Source of the DNA: Methylophilus sp.
GTDB lineage: Bacteria; Pseudomonadota; Gammaproteobacteria; Burkholderiales; Methylophilaceae
Assembly: GCA_030696695.1 (NCBI GenBank)
Contig: JAUYRP010000034.1
Coordinates: 372,001-436,000 of the forward strand
DNA: 64,000 nt
Direction: 5' to 3'
The first letter of the stretch is position 1, and each line of letters starts with the position of its first letter. Below the pieces are notes generated by a model. That model did no database searches. It was given only the letters and a program-made list of their open reading frames with translations, and was not told the DNA's origin. The position numbers and the translations under genes were made by a program. Shown here in pieces: positions 37,510 through 46,599 of this stretch.

Positions 37510-38331
37510 ATGATGATAAGAAAGCACGAAAGCGACGTTTCATGGAAAGCAGGCATGCTGGCACTAGCGGTGCATGCGGTGCTGTTTGTTGCCATGGTCG
37601 TATCAATTAATTGGAAAGCAGCCCACCCGCCGATGAACATCACCGAGGTGGAGTTATGGGATAACTTACCTACCAAAGAGGCAAAACCAGTTGCGGTAAA
37701 GCCACCACCTCCTCCAGAAGTAAAAGAAGCGCCCAAGCCTTTAGAACCTAAACCTGTCGAACCACCACCAAAGCCTGTGGAAGAGAAGCCAGAGCCGGCA
37801 CCGCCTAAAGTCGATATAGAGCTAGAAAATAAGAAAAAAGAAGAGGCGCTTAAAAAAAAGGCTGATGCAGAGAAGAAATTGAAGGATGCGAAAATAGATA
37901 AATTAAAAAAACAAATGCTTGAAGATGAGCTTAAGCCAAGAAAAACGGAAGATATTGATAAAGATAAGTTGAAAAAACTCCAACAAGAGGCGCTCTCTGA
38001 TGAAAAGCCTATTGGTGCGCAACAAGCCAGCACCATATCGCCAAGTGTGATTGGGGAATATACCGCTAAGATTCGCGCCAAAATTCGAGGCAACGTCAAT
38101 AAAACTTTATGTGGTGACGGTAATCCAGAGCTGACTTTTCAAATTAGTGTATTGCCTACAGGCGAGTTATCTGGGGATCCCAAGCTTGTAAAATCTAGCG
38201 GCAATGCAACCTGCGATGAGGCGGTGGAGCGTGCGATTATGCTTTCAGAGCCTTTGCCGATGCCGCCAGATAACGCTGCTAAAGCAGAGTTTAGGAATTT
38301 GAACCTTAAATTTAAGCCCAATAACGAGTAA
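37510..38331 (+). CDS. tolA: Tol-Pal subunit TolA
   Basis: 273 residues: an N-terminal membrane anchor (about 12-32), a Pro/Lys-rich stretch (about 58-100), a Lys/Glu-rich helix (about 103-160) that spans the periplasm, and the C-terminal TonB-like domain (ANIRGNV-like segment KIRGNVNKTLCGDGNP to the end) that reaches TolB and Pal. The helical part is shorter than in E. coli TolA (421 residues). Part of tolQRAB-pal-cpoB. Confidence 0.93.
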   Translation: MMIRKHESDVSWKAGMLALAVHAVLFVAMVVSINWKAAHPPMNITEVELWDNLPTKEAKPVAVKPPPPPEVKEAPKPLEPKPVEPPPKPVEEKPEPAPPKVDIELENKKKEEALKKKADAEKKLKDAKIDKLKKQMLEDELKPRKTEDIDKDKLKKLQQEALSDEKPIGAQQASTISPSVIGEYTAKIRAKIRGNVNKTLCGDGNPELTFQISVLPTGELSGDPKLVKSSGNATCDEAVERAIMLSEPLPMPPDNAAKAEFRNLNLKFKPNNE

Positions 38332-38455
38332 TCAGGCTTGGAATATCATATTGCCTAAATGTAACAGATGTAACAAAGTGTAAATATGAGCCCGATACAA
38401 TGTATTTGCATTAGAATTTGTTTGAACTTTTCACGAGAGTTATAGCCAATTAGTC

Positions 38456-39742
38456 ATGAATGAAATCCGTAAAAGCCTTCTCAGTTTAATATTATTAGCA
38501 ACAAGTCTACTTTCAAATACGCAAGCAAACGCAGCCCTAGAAATCGAAATTAGTGGTGGTGGCGCGCAGCAAATTCCAATCGCTATTTTGCCGTATGCAG
38601 AACCTACAGGTATCTCAGCCAAAGATAGCATTCACGAAATTGTCGCAGCGGATTTGAAACGTAGCGGTCTTTTCCGTGTTTTGGATACGCGTGGTATGGC
38701 TAATTTGCCAACAGCACCTAATCAAATCAAGTACGCAGAGTGGAGCGCATTACAGGCACAGGCAATGACAGTGGGTCATGTTGAGAATATGGGCGGAGGT
38801 CGCTTGAAGGTTAGCTTTCAGCTGATGGATGTATTAAAGCAAAACCAACTGATGGGCATGGATTATCAAATTGCCCCGACTCAAATAAGAGCGACAGCGC
38901 ATAAAATTGCAGATGCCATATATGAAAAGCTGACAGGCGAAAAAGGAATATTCAGTAGCCGAATCGCTTATATCAATAAGATTGGTAAACGTTACGCGTT
39001 ACAAGTCTCAGATGCGGATGGCTATAATGCGCAAAATGTGGTGTCATCAAGCGAACCTATTATTTCACCCGCATGGTCACCCGATGGTACCAAAATGGCC
39101 TATGTTTCTTTTGAAAAGAAAAAGCCCATTGTGTATGTGCAATCGTTGACAACGGGTGCGAGAAAGGTACTTGCAAATTACAAAGGTAATAATAGTGCGC
39201 CCACATGGTCGCCAGATGGCTCTAAGTTAGCTATTGTGCTCACTTACGGCGCCAACTCACAAATATATACAATTAATGCAGATGGCAGCGGTTTAAAGCA
39301 AGTCACGAAAAGCAATGCGATTGATACAGAGCCTGCCTACTCACCAGATGGCAAATTTATCTACTTTAGTTCGGATCGTGGTGGCAAGCCACAAATCTAC
39401 AAAGTGCCTGCTGGTGGAGGTGATGCTTCACGCGTGACGTTTGAAGGCGCGTATAATGTTAGTCCTCACTTCTCTCCTGATGGCCGTTATTTAGCGTATA
39501 TCCGCAATGATGGAGGTAGGTTTAAAGTAGCGTTGCAAGACTTGTCGAATGGACAAGTGCAGTTGTTGAGTGAGGGTGCGCAAGATGAATCACCAAGTTT
39601 CTCACCAAATGGCCGTGTCATATTGTATGCAACGAAAGTACGCGGCAGAGGAACGCTGGCCGCAGTGTCTTCAGATGGACGTGTGCGTCAACGGTTGAGT
39701 GAATCGACTGGCGATGTAAGGGAGCCTGCTTGGGCGCCTTAA
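38456..39742 (+). CDS. tolB: Tol-Pal translocation protein TolB
   Basis: Periplasmic beta-propeller of 428 residues that shuttles between Pal and TolA. The signal peptide (about 1-25, ending TQANA) is followed by the N-terminal two-lobe domain and six WD40-like repeats carrying repeated SPDG/SPNG motifs (AWSPDGTKMAY, TWSPDGSKLAI, YSPDGKFIYF). A 124-bp gap before it may hold its own promoter. Confidence 0.97.
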   Translation: MNEIRKSLLSLILLATSLLSNTQANAALEIEISGGGAQQIPIAILPYAEPTGISAKDSIHEIVAADLKRSGLFRVLDTRGMANLPTAPNQIKYAEWSALQAQAMTVGHVENMGGGRLKVSFQLMDVLKQNQLMGMDYQIAPTQIRATAHKIADAIYEKLTGEKGIFSSRIAYINKIGKRYALQVSDADGYNAQNVVSSSEPIISPAWSPDGTKMAYVSFEKKKPIVYVQSLTTGARKVLANYKGNNSAPTWSPDGSKLAIVLTYGANSQIYTINADGSGLKQVTKSNAIDTEPAYSPDGKFIYFSSDRGGKPQIYKVPAGGGDASRVTFEGAYNVSPHFSPDGRYLAYIRNDGGRFKVALQDLSNGQVQLLSEGAQDESPSFSPNGRVILYATKVRGRGTLAAVSSDGRVRQRLSESTGDVREPAWAP

Positions 39743-39815
39743 GTCGTGCATGGATAGAGTTTTAGTTTGATGTAAATTAGTAAATTTGTTAACGATAATA
39801 TATAGGAGAAATAAA

Positions 39816-40370
39816 ATGAATAACAAAGTATGGATGAGTTTGGCAATGGTGATGTTCTTAGTGGCTTGTAAGAGTTCGCCTGTTACACCTGCAAAAGTAG
39901 AAGATAAAAGCGGTGGTGCTGGTACATCCGCTTCTTCAGGTACTGATTCTGATGCAAGTGGCATTAAAGAAGTGAATATTGATGGCGATGCGAATGCCGA
40001 TGCTAACAACCCATTACGCGACCCTAACAATATTTTATCAAAGCGTAATATCTACTTTGATTTTGATAGTGATGCAGTTAAGGCTGAGTTTAGACCGATT
40101 GTAGAAGCCCATGCGCAATATCTTAAATCTCATCAAGATGCAAAATTGATCTTGCAAGGCAACACAGATGAACGTGGTACTCGCGAATACAACTTGTCAT
40201 TGGGTCAACGTCGTTCAGTTGCTGTGAAAAAAGCATTCAATTTATTGGGTGTTCAAGACCAACAAATCGAAACAGTAAGCTACGGTGAAGAGAAGGCAAC
40301 AGCAAATTGTAGCGATGAAGATTGTTTCCAACAAAATCGCCGCGTAGAAGTTGTCTACCAAGGTGAATAA
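39816..40370 (+). CDS. pal: Peptidoglycan-associated lipoprotein Pal
   Basis: 184-residue outer-membrane lipoprotein. The lipobox is FLVAC. After an Asp/Gly/Ser-rich linker the OmpA-like domain (about 75-184) shows IYFDFDSDAVK and LILQGNTDERGTREYNLSLG, the meso-DAP binding loop. TAGGAGA precedes the ATG at 39816. cpoB follows after one base. Confidence 0.97.
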   Translation: MNNKVWMSLAMVMFLVACKSSPVTPAKVEDKSGGAGTSASSGTDSDASGIKEVNIDGDANADANNPLRDPNNILSKRNIYFDFDSDAVKAEFRPIVEAHAQYLKSHQDAKLILQGNTDERGTREYNLSLGQRRSVAVKKAFNLLGVQDQQIETVSYGEEKATANCSDEDCFQQNRRVEVVYQGE

Positions 40371-40371
40371 G

Positions 40372-41175
40372 ATGCAATGGATGCTACGCATCTTGACGCT
40401 ATGCTTGCTAGGGGCATCTCTAGCAAGCCATGCCGCTTTGTTTGATGACACCGAAGCTCGGAAAAAGATACTGGACGTTGAGGCAAAAAGCCAAGCGGGT
40501 ATCGCCGAGCTGAAAAAGTCACAGGCCGCTATTGAGAAGCGCCTAGAAGCGATTGAAGCAGTCGTTCAAGGTCAAGGTTTGGCAGATATGCAGAACCAAA
40601 TTGAATCTTTAAAGCAAGAGGTTGCACAGTTGCGTGGAGATTTGGAGTTGGCTTCACATAATCTTGATGCGGCACAACAACGCCAAAAAGACTTGTATGC
40701 TGATACAGATACACGTCTTCGCAAGATAGAAGCTGGTCCAGTCTCAGCAGCACCCTCAGAAACTGCGGTTGCAACTCAACCAGAAGCAGAGCAGAAAGAT
40801 GTTCAAGCTTTTTCTAATGCGGAGTCACTGTCAAAGTCGGCAAAACATAAAGAAGCCTTTACTGCTCACGATGCGTTTTTGAAAGAGTTTCCTAACAGTA
40901 AGTTGGTGCCAGACGCCTTGTATAACATGGGTTATGCTCAATTTGCACTCAAAAACTATAAATCATCTGTTGCTACACAGCAAAAGTTGATTGATGGTTA
41001 TGCTGACCATGCAAAAGTGCCGGAAGCCATGTATAACGTGGCCAATAGTCAAATACAGTTAGGCCAAGTGACCAATGCTAAAAAGACGCTGAAAGAGCTG
41101 ATTGCAAAGCATCCTAATGCTGAAGTGATACCAATAGCGCAAAAACGCTTAAAGGCACTGGAAGCTTTAAAATAG
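40372..41175 (+). CDS. cpoB: Cell division coordinator CpoB (YbgF)
   Basis: 267-residue periplasmic protein that links Tol-Pal and PBP1B during constriction. Signal peptide (about 1-21, ending SHA), N-terminal trimeric coiled coil (about 25-115), then TPR repeats (about 140-265: AFTAHDAFLKEFPNSKLVPD, KNYKSSVATQQKLID). The ATG at 40372 follows the pal stop by one base with AGGTGA as ribosome-binding site inside pal. A terminator follows. Confidence 0.94.
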   Translation: MQWMLRILTLCLLGASLASHAALFDDTEARKKILDVEAKSQAGIAELKKSQAAIEKRLEAIEAVVQGQGLADMQNQIESLKQEVAQLRGDLELASHNLDAAQQRQKDLYADTDTRLRKIEAGPVSAAPSETAVATQPEAEQKDVQAFSNAESLSKSAKHKEAFTAHDAFLKEFPNSKLVPDALYNMGYAQFALKNYKSSVATQQKLIDGYADHAKVPEAMYNVANSQIQLGQVTNAKKTLKELIAKHPNAEVIPIAQKRLKALEALK

Positions 41176-41242
41176 GTAATAGTTTATTTTTTACAGTACG
41201 CTCTGCCTAAAACCTTCATTTAACAGACTTTTTTTGCGGTAA

Positions 41243-41278
41243 AATAATGCCAACTTTTCAGTTGGCATTATTATTTTT
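41243..41278 (+). terminator. Terminator of the tol-pal-cpoB operon
   Basis: Perfect 13-bp stem AATAATGCCAACT / AGTTGGCATTATT with loop TTTC, followed by ATTTTTG. It lies 68 bp after cpoB and 15 bp before queE. Confidence 0.9.
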
Positions 41279-41292
41279 GCCGCACGCATACC

Positions 41293-41931
41293 ATGGCTTT
41301 AAAAATATACGAAATTTTCCACTCGCTACAAGGCGAAACTTCACGCATTGGCCTGCCTACGGTATTTGTGCGTCTAACGGGTTGCCCAATGCGTTGCACA
41401 TATTGTGATACAGCTTATGCATTCAGCGGTGGGAGCAATATGGAAATTGCAGAGATCATGCAGCAAGTTGCGAGCTATGGTGCACATTATGTGACGGTTA
41501 CTGGTGGTGAGCCTCTCGCACAAAGAGAATGCCGTGATTTGCTCAAAGCGCTGTGTGATGCGGACTATGATGTATCCATAGAAACTGGGGGTGCGATGGA
41601 TATCTCCATTGTCGACCCGCGAGTGTCGGTCATACTGGATATCAAAACGCCAGCCTCTAGCGAGTGCGAAAACAATCTGTGGACGAACCTTGCACATTTG
41701 AAAGCGGCTGATGAAATCAAGTTTGTGATTTGTAATCGTGCAGATTATGACTGGGCAAAGCAGAAGCTAACAGAGTTACAATTGGTTAAGAAATGCCCTG
41801 TACTGTTTTCTCCCAGTCACCAAGAGCTCAATGCCAGTGATCTTGCCGCATGGGTGTTGGAAGACAAGTTGCCAGTGCGGATGCAAGTGCAATTGCACAA
41901 AGTGTTGTGGGGCGAAAAACCGGGTGTCTAA
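41293..41931 (+). CDS. queE: 7-carboxy-7-deazaguanine synthase
   Basis: Radical SAM enzyme that turns carboxytetrahydropterin into CDG on the way to preQ0 and queuosine. 212 residues. The cluster motif is [13 protein letters not shown] (CxxxCxxC), followed by [10 protein letters not shown]. Overlaps queC by one base (TAATG). Confidence 0.96.
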   Translation: MALKIYEIFHSLQGETSRIGLPTVFVRLTGCPMRCTYCDTAYAFSGGSNMEIAEIMQQVASYGAHYVTVTGGEPLAQRECRDLLKALCDADYDVSIETGGAMDISIVDPRVSVILDIKTPASSECENNLWTNLAHLKAADEIKFVICNRADYDWAKQKLTELQLVKKCPVLFSPSHQELNASDLAAWVLEDKLPVRMQVQLHKVLWGEKPGV

Positions 41932-42614
41932 TGCAAATGACTACTAAAAAAGCAGTTGTGTTACTTTCTGGTGGATTAGATTCCGCTACCTGTTTAGCCA
42001 TTGCTACATCGCAAGGTTTTGACTGTTATTGTCTTAGCTTGGATTACCATCAGCGGCATATTGCAGAGTTAAATGCTGCAAATCGCGTCGCTGAAGCATT
42101 TGGCGCAATCAGCCATAAAACAGCACAATTGGATTTGAGTTTGTTTGGTGGTTCTGCCCTCACAGACAATTCAATAGATGTGCCGCATACACCAACGCAA
42201 GGTATTCCAGTGACTTATGTACCCGCACGCAATACCATCATGCTTTCTTTAGCGTTGGCTTGGGCAGAAGTGTTGGCGTCTCAGGATATATTTATCGGAG
42301 TCAATGCACTCGATTATTCAGGCTATCCTGATTGTCGTGGTGAATATGTCAAGGCTTACCAAAATATGGCGAATCTGGCGACCAAGAGTGCAGTTGAAGG
42401 CAAAAAAATTACGATACATGCGCCATTGATTGATCTTACCAAATCCCAGATAATTACTTTAGGGACTGAGCTGGGCGTTAATTATGGGCTTACGGTATCA
42501 TGTTACGAGGCTGATGCACATGGTCGAGCATGCGGGCAGTGCGATTCTTGCCGTTTACGTAAAGCTGGTTTTGAAGGTGCATCTATCCCGGACCCAACAC
42601 CTTATATTGAATAA
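41931..42614 (+). CDS. queC: 7-cyano-7-deazaguanine synthase
   Basis: ATP-dependent conversion of CDG to preQ0. 227 residues; PP-loop [11 protein letters not shown] near the N-terminus, and a C-terminal zinc site in [15 protein letters not shown] with a further Cys in VSCYEAD. The ATG at 41931 overlaps the queE stop; an upstream in-frame ATG lies inside queE. The genes queD and queF are not in the window. Confidence 0.96.
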   Translation: MQMTTKKAVVLLSGGLDSATCLAIATSQGFDCYCLSLDYHQRHIAELNAANRVAEAFGAISHKTAQLDLSLFGGSALTDNSIDVPHTPTQGIPVTYVPARNTIMLSLALAWAEVLASQDIFIGVNALDYSGYPDCRGEYVKAYQNMANLATKSAVEGKKITIHAPLIDLTKSQIITLGTELGVNYGLTVSCYEADAHGRACGQCDSCRLRKAGFEGASIPDPTPYIE

Positions 42615-42825
42615 GTAAATCTAAAATTACCCCATTTAGGGGATGTTTTCTGTGCTTCTATTGCTGAATAATGCGCGACGGTTGTGTGCAACTGAATGCT
42701 TGTATAAGCATGATGATGCAAGTGCATGGCTAGGTTGTTGTCTAAAACGCGCGGTATTTAGGCAATAAGTTTGTAATTTTCTTTGTAAATTAATTTGAAA
42801 GTACGAAAGAAAACACGGATGCAAT

Positions 42826-43455
42826 ATGTTAGGGATGCACTTGAACGCTAACCAACAGTTATGGCAAGCCAAGCTGCTAGAACAGGGTTTGGAACAGCTC
42901 GGGCAAGCGATGTTGATAGTGTCTTGCCGTGGGGAAGTTGTATTTTCAACAAAGGCGACAGAAGCAATTTTAGCTGCGGATCGTGGGCTGAGAATAGAAG
43001 GCGGAAAGCTTATTGCTGACTTGGTGCCAGATAATCAGCGTCTGCAACACGCTGTGGAATCCGCGATCACTGAAAAGTCGGCATCAAGTAATGTGTTGAA
43101 TCTATATGTTCATCGGAATGATTACATCCGACCACTCAGCTTAACCATCAGCAAAATGGCCAAAAGCGAGGCGGAGCGCAGACGAGGCCATCATGTACTC
43201 ATATTAATTAAAGATTTAAATCTGAATCAAGAGTTCTGGGCTGATCGTTTGCGAGAAGAATACCGCTTGTCACCTAGAGAGATGCAGTGTGTATCCTTGC
43301 TAAGTGAAGGTCGAGAATTAAAAGATGTTGCTGAGTTAATGAGTATTGGTATTGAGACTGTCCGGCAGTATGTCAAAAACATTTACAAAAAAATGGGTGT
43401 ACACAAGCAGCATGAGTTGGTAAGTCTTGCATTGGAATATCGCCGAAACCGTTAA
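42826..43455 (+). CDS. LuxR-type HTH regulator with PAS-like N-terminus
   Basis: 209-residue protein. The N-terminal 130 residues look like a degenerate PAS sensor (GQAMLIVSCRGEVVFSTKAT), and the C-terminal LuxR/GerE helix-turn-helix is clear (LSPREMQCVSLLSEGRELKD, then SIGIETVRQYVKNIYKKMGV). No receiver or kinase lies beside it. It stands alone between queC and the rpsP operon; the stimulus and targets are unknown. Confidence 0.88.
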   Translation: MLGMHLNANQQLWQAKLLEQGLEQLGQAMLIVSCRGEVVFSTKATEAILAADRGLRIEGGKLIADLVPDNQRLQHAVESAITEKSASSNVLNLYVHRNDYIRPLSLTISKMAKSEAERRRGHHVLILIKDLNLNQEFWADRLREEYRLSPREMQCVSLLSEGRELKDVAELMSIGIETVRQYVKNIYKKMGVHKQHELVSLALEYRRNR

Positions 43456-43570
43456 TTCCTCTATTTGCAGCTTGATATTCATCTGAAATAAATAGCTTGC
43501 ACTATCATTGCTAAATAACGTATAATCCGCGCCTTTCTGCACAGAATTAATTTTTTAAGAGAACAAGATT

Positions 43571-44029
43571 ATGGTCGTTATTCGTTTATCACGTGGTGGC
43601 TCTAAAAAGAACCCTTTTTACAATGTGGTCGTGGCTGATTCACGCAATCGCCGTGATGGTCGCTTTATTGAACGCGTTGGCTTTTACAATCCATCAGCAC
43701 GTGCAAACGCTGAAGGTTTGCGTATTGATGAAGCGCGCGTAAGTCACTGGACCAGCAATGGTGCGCAAATGTCAGATACAGTGGCTCGCTTGGTTAAGTT
43801 CCATGCCAAAGGCCCTGAGGCAATGATTGTAGCTAAAGCAAAAGACGCTGCTAAATTAGATGCGGCAAAAGCGAAAGCTGTTGAAGCTGAAGCGGCAAAA
43901 ATCAAAGCAGCAGCAGATGCAGCTAAAGCCGAAGCGGATGCTAAAGCAGCTGCAGAAGCAGAGAAAGCCGCAGCAGAAGCGGCCGCAGCAGCACCTGCTG
44001 CTGAAGAAACGCCTGCAGCTGACGCTTAA
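43571..44029 (+). CDS. rpsP: Ribosomal protein bS16 with long Ala/Lys/Glu tail
   Basis: 30S subunit protein. The core (about 1-82) begins [20 protein letters not shown] and is normal. After it come about 65 residues made almost only of Ala, Lys, Glu and Asp, ending EETPAADA, making the protein 152 residues rather than the usual 80-90. It heads the rpsP-rimM-trmD-rplS operon. AAGAGAAC precedes the ATG. Confidence 0.97.
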   Translation: MVVIRLSRGGSKKNPFYNVVVADSRNRRDGRFIERVGFYNPSARANAEGLRIDEARVSHWTSNGAQMSDTVARLVKFHAKGPEAMIVAKAKDAAKLDAAKAKAVEAEAAKIKAAADAAKAEADAKAAAEAEKAAAEAAAAAPAAEETPAADA

Positions 44030-44094
44030 TTTGTTACGACTCTCTTTAATGCTAAGAGGGTTGTTAGCTAGAACGGGCTATTCTCTTGGATAAT

Positions 44095-44598
44095 ATGGTA
44101 GTCATGGGGCGCATTGTCGCCCCATATGGCGTTTTAGGCTGGCTGAAAGTGCTGCCTGATACAGAAACTATGGATAGTTTGTTTGATTATCCGACTTGGT
44201 GGATAGGCCGCGATAATCAGTGGCAAGAGACTAAGGTTGAAGATTTAAAAATACACAATGATGTATTGGTGGTGAAATTAGCCGGCGTGAATGATCGTGA
44301 TGCTGCGTTTGCTTGTAAGAGTAAACAAGTTGCAGTGCCAAGGGATGCGTTACCAGAGCCAAATGATAACGAATATTACTGGTCAGATCTCATCGGTTTG
44401 GAAGTTAAAAACCAACAAGCGGTGACTTTGGGGTTGGTGACAGATGTATTTGAAACTGGTGCAAATGATGTGCTGGTAGTCAATACTGGAAAAGAAAATG
44501 GCAACATCGAGAGACTGATTCCATTTATTGACCAAGTGGTGTTAGCAGTGGATGTAAAAGCCAAAACCATGTTGGTAGATTGGGATGCAGATTTTTAA
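44095..44598 (+). CDS. rimM: Ribosome maturation factor RimM
   Basis: 30S maturation factor acting at the 16S 3' domain and uS19. 167 residues; N-terminal domain MVVMGRIVAPYGVLGWLKV and C-terminal PRC-barrel (YYWSDLIGLEV). The ATG at 44095 fits family N-termini; a TTG at 44086 in the same frame is possible, and neither has a good Shine-Dalgarno sequence. Confidence 0.95.
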   Translation: MVVMGRIVAPYGVLGWLKVLPDTETMDSLFDYPTWWIGRDNQWQETKVEDLKIHNDVLVVKLAGVNDRDAAFACKSKQVAVPRDALPEPNDNEYYWSDLIGLEVKNQQAVTLGLVTDVFETGANDVLVVNTGKENGNIERLIPFIDQVVLAVDVKAKTMLVDWDADF

Positions 44599-44635
44599 TT
44601 GATATTGAACGAGATTAACTCACTTGATACAGCGT

Positions 44636-45382
44636 ATGCACTTTGAAGTCATTAGTCTGTTTCCTGAAATGTTCAATGCAATTACACAGTCTGGCATTAC
44701 TGCTCGCGCGCTATCGCGAGCGCTGTACAGAGTAGAGGTAACCAATCCGCGGACTTATACGCAGGATAATCACAAAACCGTAGATGATAGACCTTACGGT
44801 GGCGGTCCTGGTATGGTCATGTTGATAGAGCCGCTGGCAAAAGCAATAGTAGCTGCGAAAGCACGCTTGGTTGCCAACGGTGTGGTGCCTCATGTAGTCC
44901 ATATGTCGCCACGTGGTTTGCCTCTTACGCATCAAAAAGTGATGGCGTTACGTGACATGCAGGGTCTAGTGATACTGGCTAGTCGCTATGAAGGTGTTGA
45001 TCAGCGTTTGCTGGACACTTTGGTCGATGAAGAAATCTCCATAGGAGATTATGTGTTAAGTGGTGGTGAGTTGCCTGCCATGGTGTTGATGGATGCGGTG
45101 ATTAGACAATTGCCTGGTGCGTTGGGAGACGCTGAATCTGCAAATGAAGATTCATTTGTGAATGGATTGCTGGATTACCCGCACTACACGCGACCAGAAG
45201 ATTATGAAGGTTTAGTGGTGCCTGAAGTATTAATGTCAGGCAACCATGCAAAAATTAGAGAATGGCGATTAAAACAATCGCTGGCTTTAACAAGGGCTAA
45301 ACGCCCAGATTTATTGGCCGCAAGGTCGTTGACGAAAGAAGAAGCTCGGCTGCTTAAAGAAATAGATGCTGAAAGTCATTAG
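44636..45382 (+). CDS. trmD: tRNA (guanine37-N1)-methyltransferase
   Basis: SAM-dependent SPOUT knot enzyme that makes m1G37 and prevents frameshifting. 248 residues from the ATG at 44636 ([13 protein letters not shown], the family start); a TTG at 44624 adds four residues. The knot motifs SRYEGVDQR and [18 protein letters not shown] are intact. Confidence 0.95.
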   Translation: MHFEVISLFPEMFNAITQSGITARALSRALYRVEVTNPRTYTQDNHKTVDDRPYGGGPGMVMLIEPLAKAIVAAKARLVANGVVPHVVHMSPRGLPLTHQKVMALRDMQGLVILASRYEGVDQRLLDTLVDEEISIGDYVLSGGELPAMVLMDAVIRQLPGALGDAESANEDSFVNGLLDYPHYTRPEDYEGLVVPEVLMSGNHAKIREWRLKQSLALTRAKRPDLLAARSLTKEEARLLKEIDAESH

Positions 45383-45431
45383 CGCTATTTCCAAAATCAA
45401 AAGTGCTTTGGAAAGATGAGGATTGTGTTTA

Positions 45432-45511
45432 GTTACAAGGCGCACGGAGCGTAGCAACCGGAATGTACGATAAGTACATGTGGATTGCGAGCACCGCGCA
45501 ACGTAGTAATC
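45432..45511. repeat. Imperfect palindromic intergenic element in the trmD-rplS gap
   Basis: About 80 bp folding back on itself around AATGTAC-GATAA-GTACATG. The left arm GGAGCGTAGCAACCGGAATG pairs imperfectly with the right arm, which includes GTACATGTGGATTGCGAGCA. It is non-coding. The design, with GC-rich arms, a GTAC core and ends in (T)TAC(A)AGGCG and CGCAACGTAGTAA, is that of dispersed repeats common in betaproteobacterial spacers; I cannot show other copies, since there is none in this window. Confidence 0.55.
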
Positions 45512-45582
45512 TGAATACAAGACAGGCTCTTACGAAGTGCTTTTAGCAGGAACAAGCTTTTTATAATTAAAAGGAGCTACAA

Positions 45583-45969
45583 GTGGCAGACATTATCAAA
45601 ATGTTAGAGCAAGAAGAAATTGCTCGTTTAAACAAAACAATCCCAAACTTCGCCCCAGGTGATACAGTTGTGGTGGGTGTAAATGTGGTTGAAGGTACGC
45701 GTAAACGTGTACAGGCTTATGAAGGCGTTGTAATTGCAAAACGTAACAAAGGCTTAAACTCATCATTCATCGTACGTAAAATTTCATCTGGTGAAGGTGT
45801 GGAGCGTACGTTCCAAACATACTCACCATTAATCGCGTCTATCGAGCTTAAACGCCGTGGTGATGTACGTCGTGCTAAGTTGTACTACTTACGTGAGCGT
45901 TCAGGTAAATCTGCACGTATTAAAGAGAAATTAGTAGCGCGCGAAAAAGAGATTACGGCAGAAAGTTAA
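45583..45969 (+). CDS. rplS: Ribosomal protein bL19
   Basis: 50S protein at the subunit interface, 128 residues. [20 protein letters not shown], then [20 protein letters not shown] and [27 protein letters not shown] precedes the start, which is GTG. It closes the rpsP-rimM-trmD-rplS operon and is followed by a terminator. Confidence 0.98.
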   Translation: MADIIKMLEQEEIARLNKTIPNFAPGDTVVVGVNVVEGTRKRVQAYEGVVIAKRNKGLNSSFIVRKISSGEGVERTFQTYSPLIASIELKRRGDVRRAKLYYLRERSGKSARIKEKLVAREKEITAES

Positions 45970-45990
45970 TATCGATTTCTGGCATTCATT

Positions 45991-46028
45991 AAAAGCCTTG
46001 AAACTTTTTTAGTTTCAAGGCTTTTTTT
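45991..46028 (+). terminator. Terminator after rplS
   Basis: 15-bp stem AAAAGCCTTGAAACT / AGTTTCAAGGCTTTT with a T5 loop, continuing into T-rich sequence. Confidence 0.92.
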
Positions 46029-46066
46029 GTTTGCATTAAAGTAATTGGTTAAGTTAAATTATTACA

Positions 46067-46588
46067 ATGCAAAAATATCCAAAAATACTCAAAGAATACG
46101 ATGTTGTTGTGCAAGCGCCTTTTGGTTCTGTGGGTATTTCCTCTCATGGTATGCAAGTCGATATTGTGTTCTTAAATGAGTCCACCGTTATCAAACCAGA
46201 ACCCTCAAAAATTGCACTGCAAATCGCCACGCAAATTGAGTCCTATCTCAATAACCCCAACGCGAGCTTTAATTTGCCTTTGGTGTTTAAAGGCACACCA
46301 TTTCAACGCCGAGTTTGGGGCATGATTAGCGCCATCCCCAGTGGGCAAACACGTACTTATGGTGAATTAGCACAATTGCTTGGTTCTGGCCCGCGCGCAG
46401 TAGCAAGCGCTTGTGGAGCAAACCATTTGCCATTGGTCGTGCCTTGCCATCGTGTGGTGGCTAAAACCAGTCTGGGTGGGTTTATGCGTGGTATGGATGA
46501 TGGTTTAAAAATAAAAAAGTGGCTATTGAAACACGAGGGTGCCATCAATGGTCAAGGCATACTCAAGCCGCCTGCTAGCGCTGCCTAG
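46067..46588 (+). CDS. ogt: Methylated-DNA-protein-cysteine methyltransferase (Ogt type)
   Basis: Suicide repair enzyme for O6-alkylguanine. 173 residues. The DNA-binding region TPFQRRVWGMISAIPSGQTR leads to the active site PCHRVV with the acceptor Cys. No N-terminal Ada regulatory domain is present. It is 11 bp before xerD. Confidence 0.94.
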   Translation: MQKYPKILKEYDVVVQAPFGSVGISSHGMQVDIVFLNESTVIKPEPSKIALQIATQIESYLNNPNASFNLPLVFKGTPFQRRVWGMISAIPSGQTRTYGELAQLLGSGPRAVASACGANHLPLVVPCHRVVAKTSLGGFMRGMDDGLKIKKWLLKHEGAINGQGILKPPASAA

Positions 46589-46599
46589 GTAAGTGCGCT

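Noticed and set aside
37422-38099. 225-codon open frame antisense to tolA
   Set aside because: Its Ser/Phe/Gly-rich low complexity is the direct complement of the Lys/Pro-rich TolA repeats.
42629-42650. CCCC-ATTTA-GGGG hairpin after queC as a terminator
   Set aside because: Four-base-pair stem followed by only four T; too weak to call.
43860-44093. Lys/Gln/Leu-rich frame inside rpsP
   Set aside because: Shifted frame of the Ala/Lys/Glu tail of bS16; composition is explained by that repeat.
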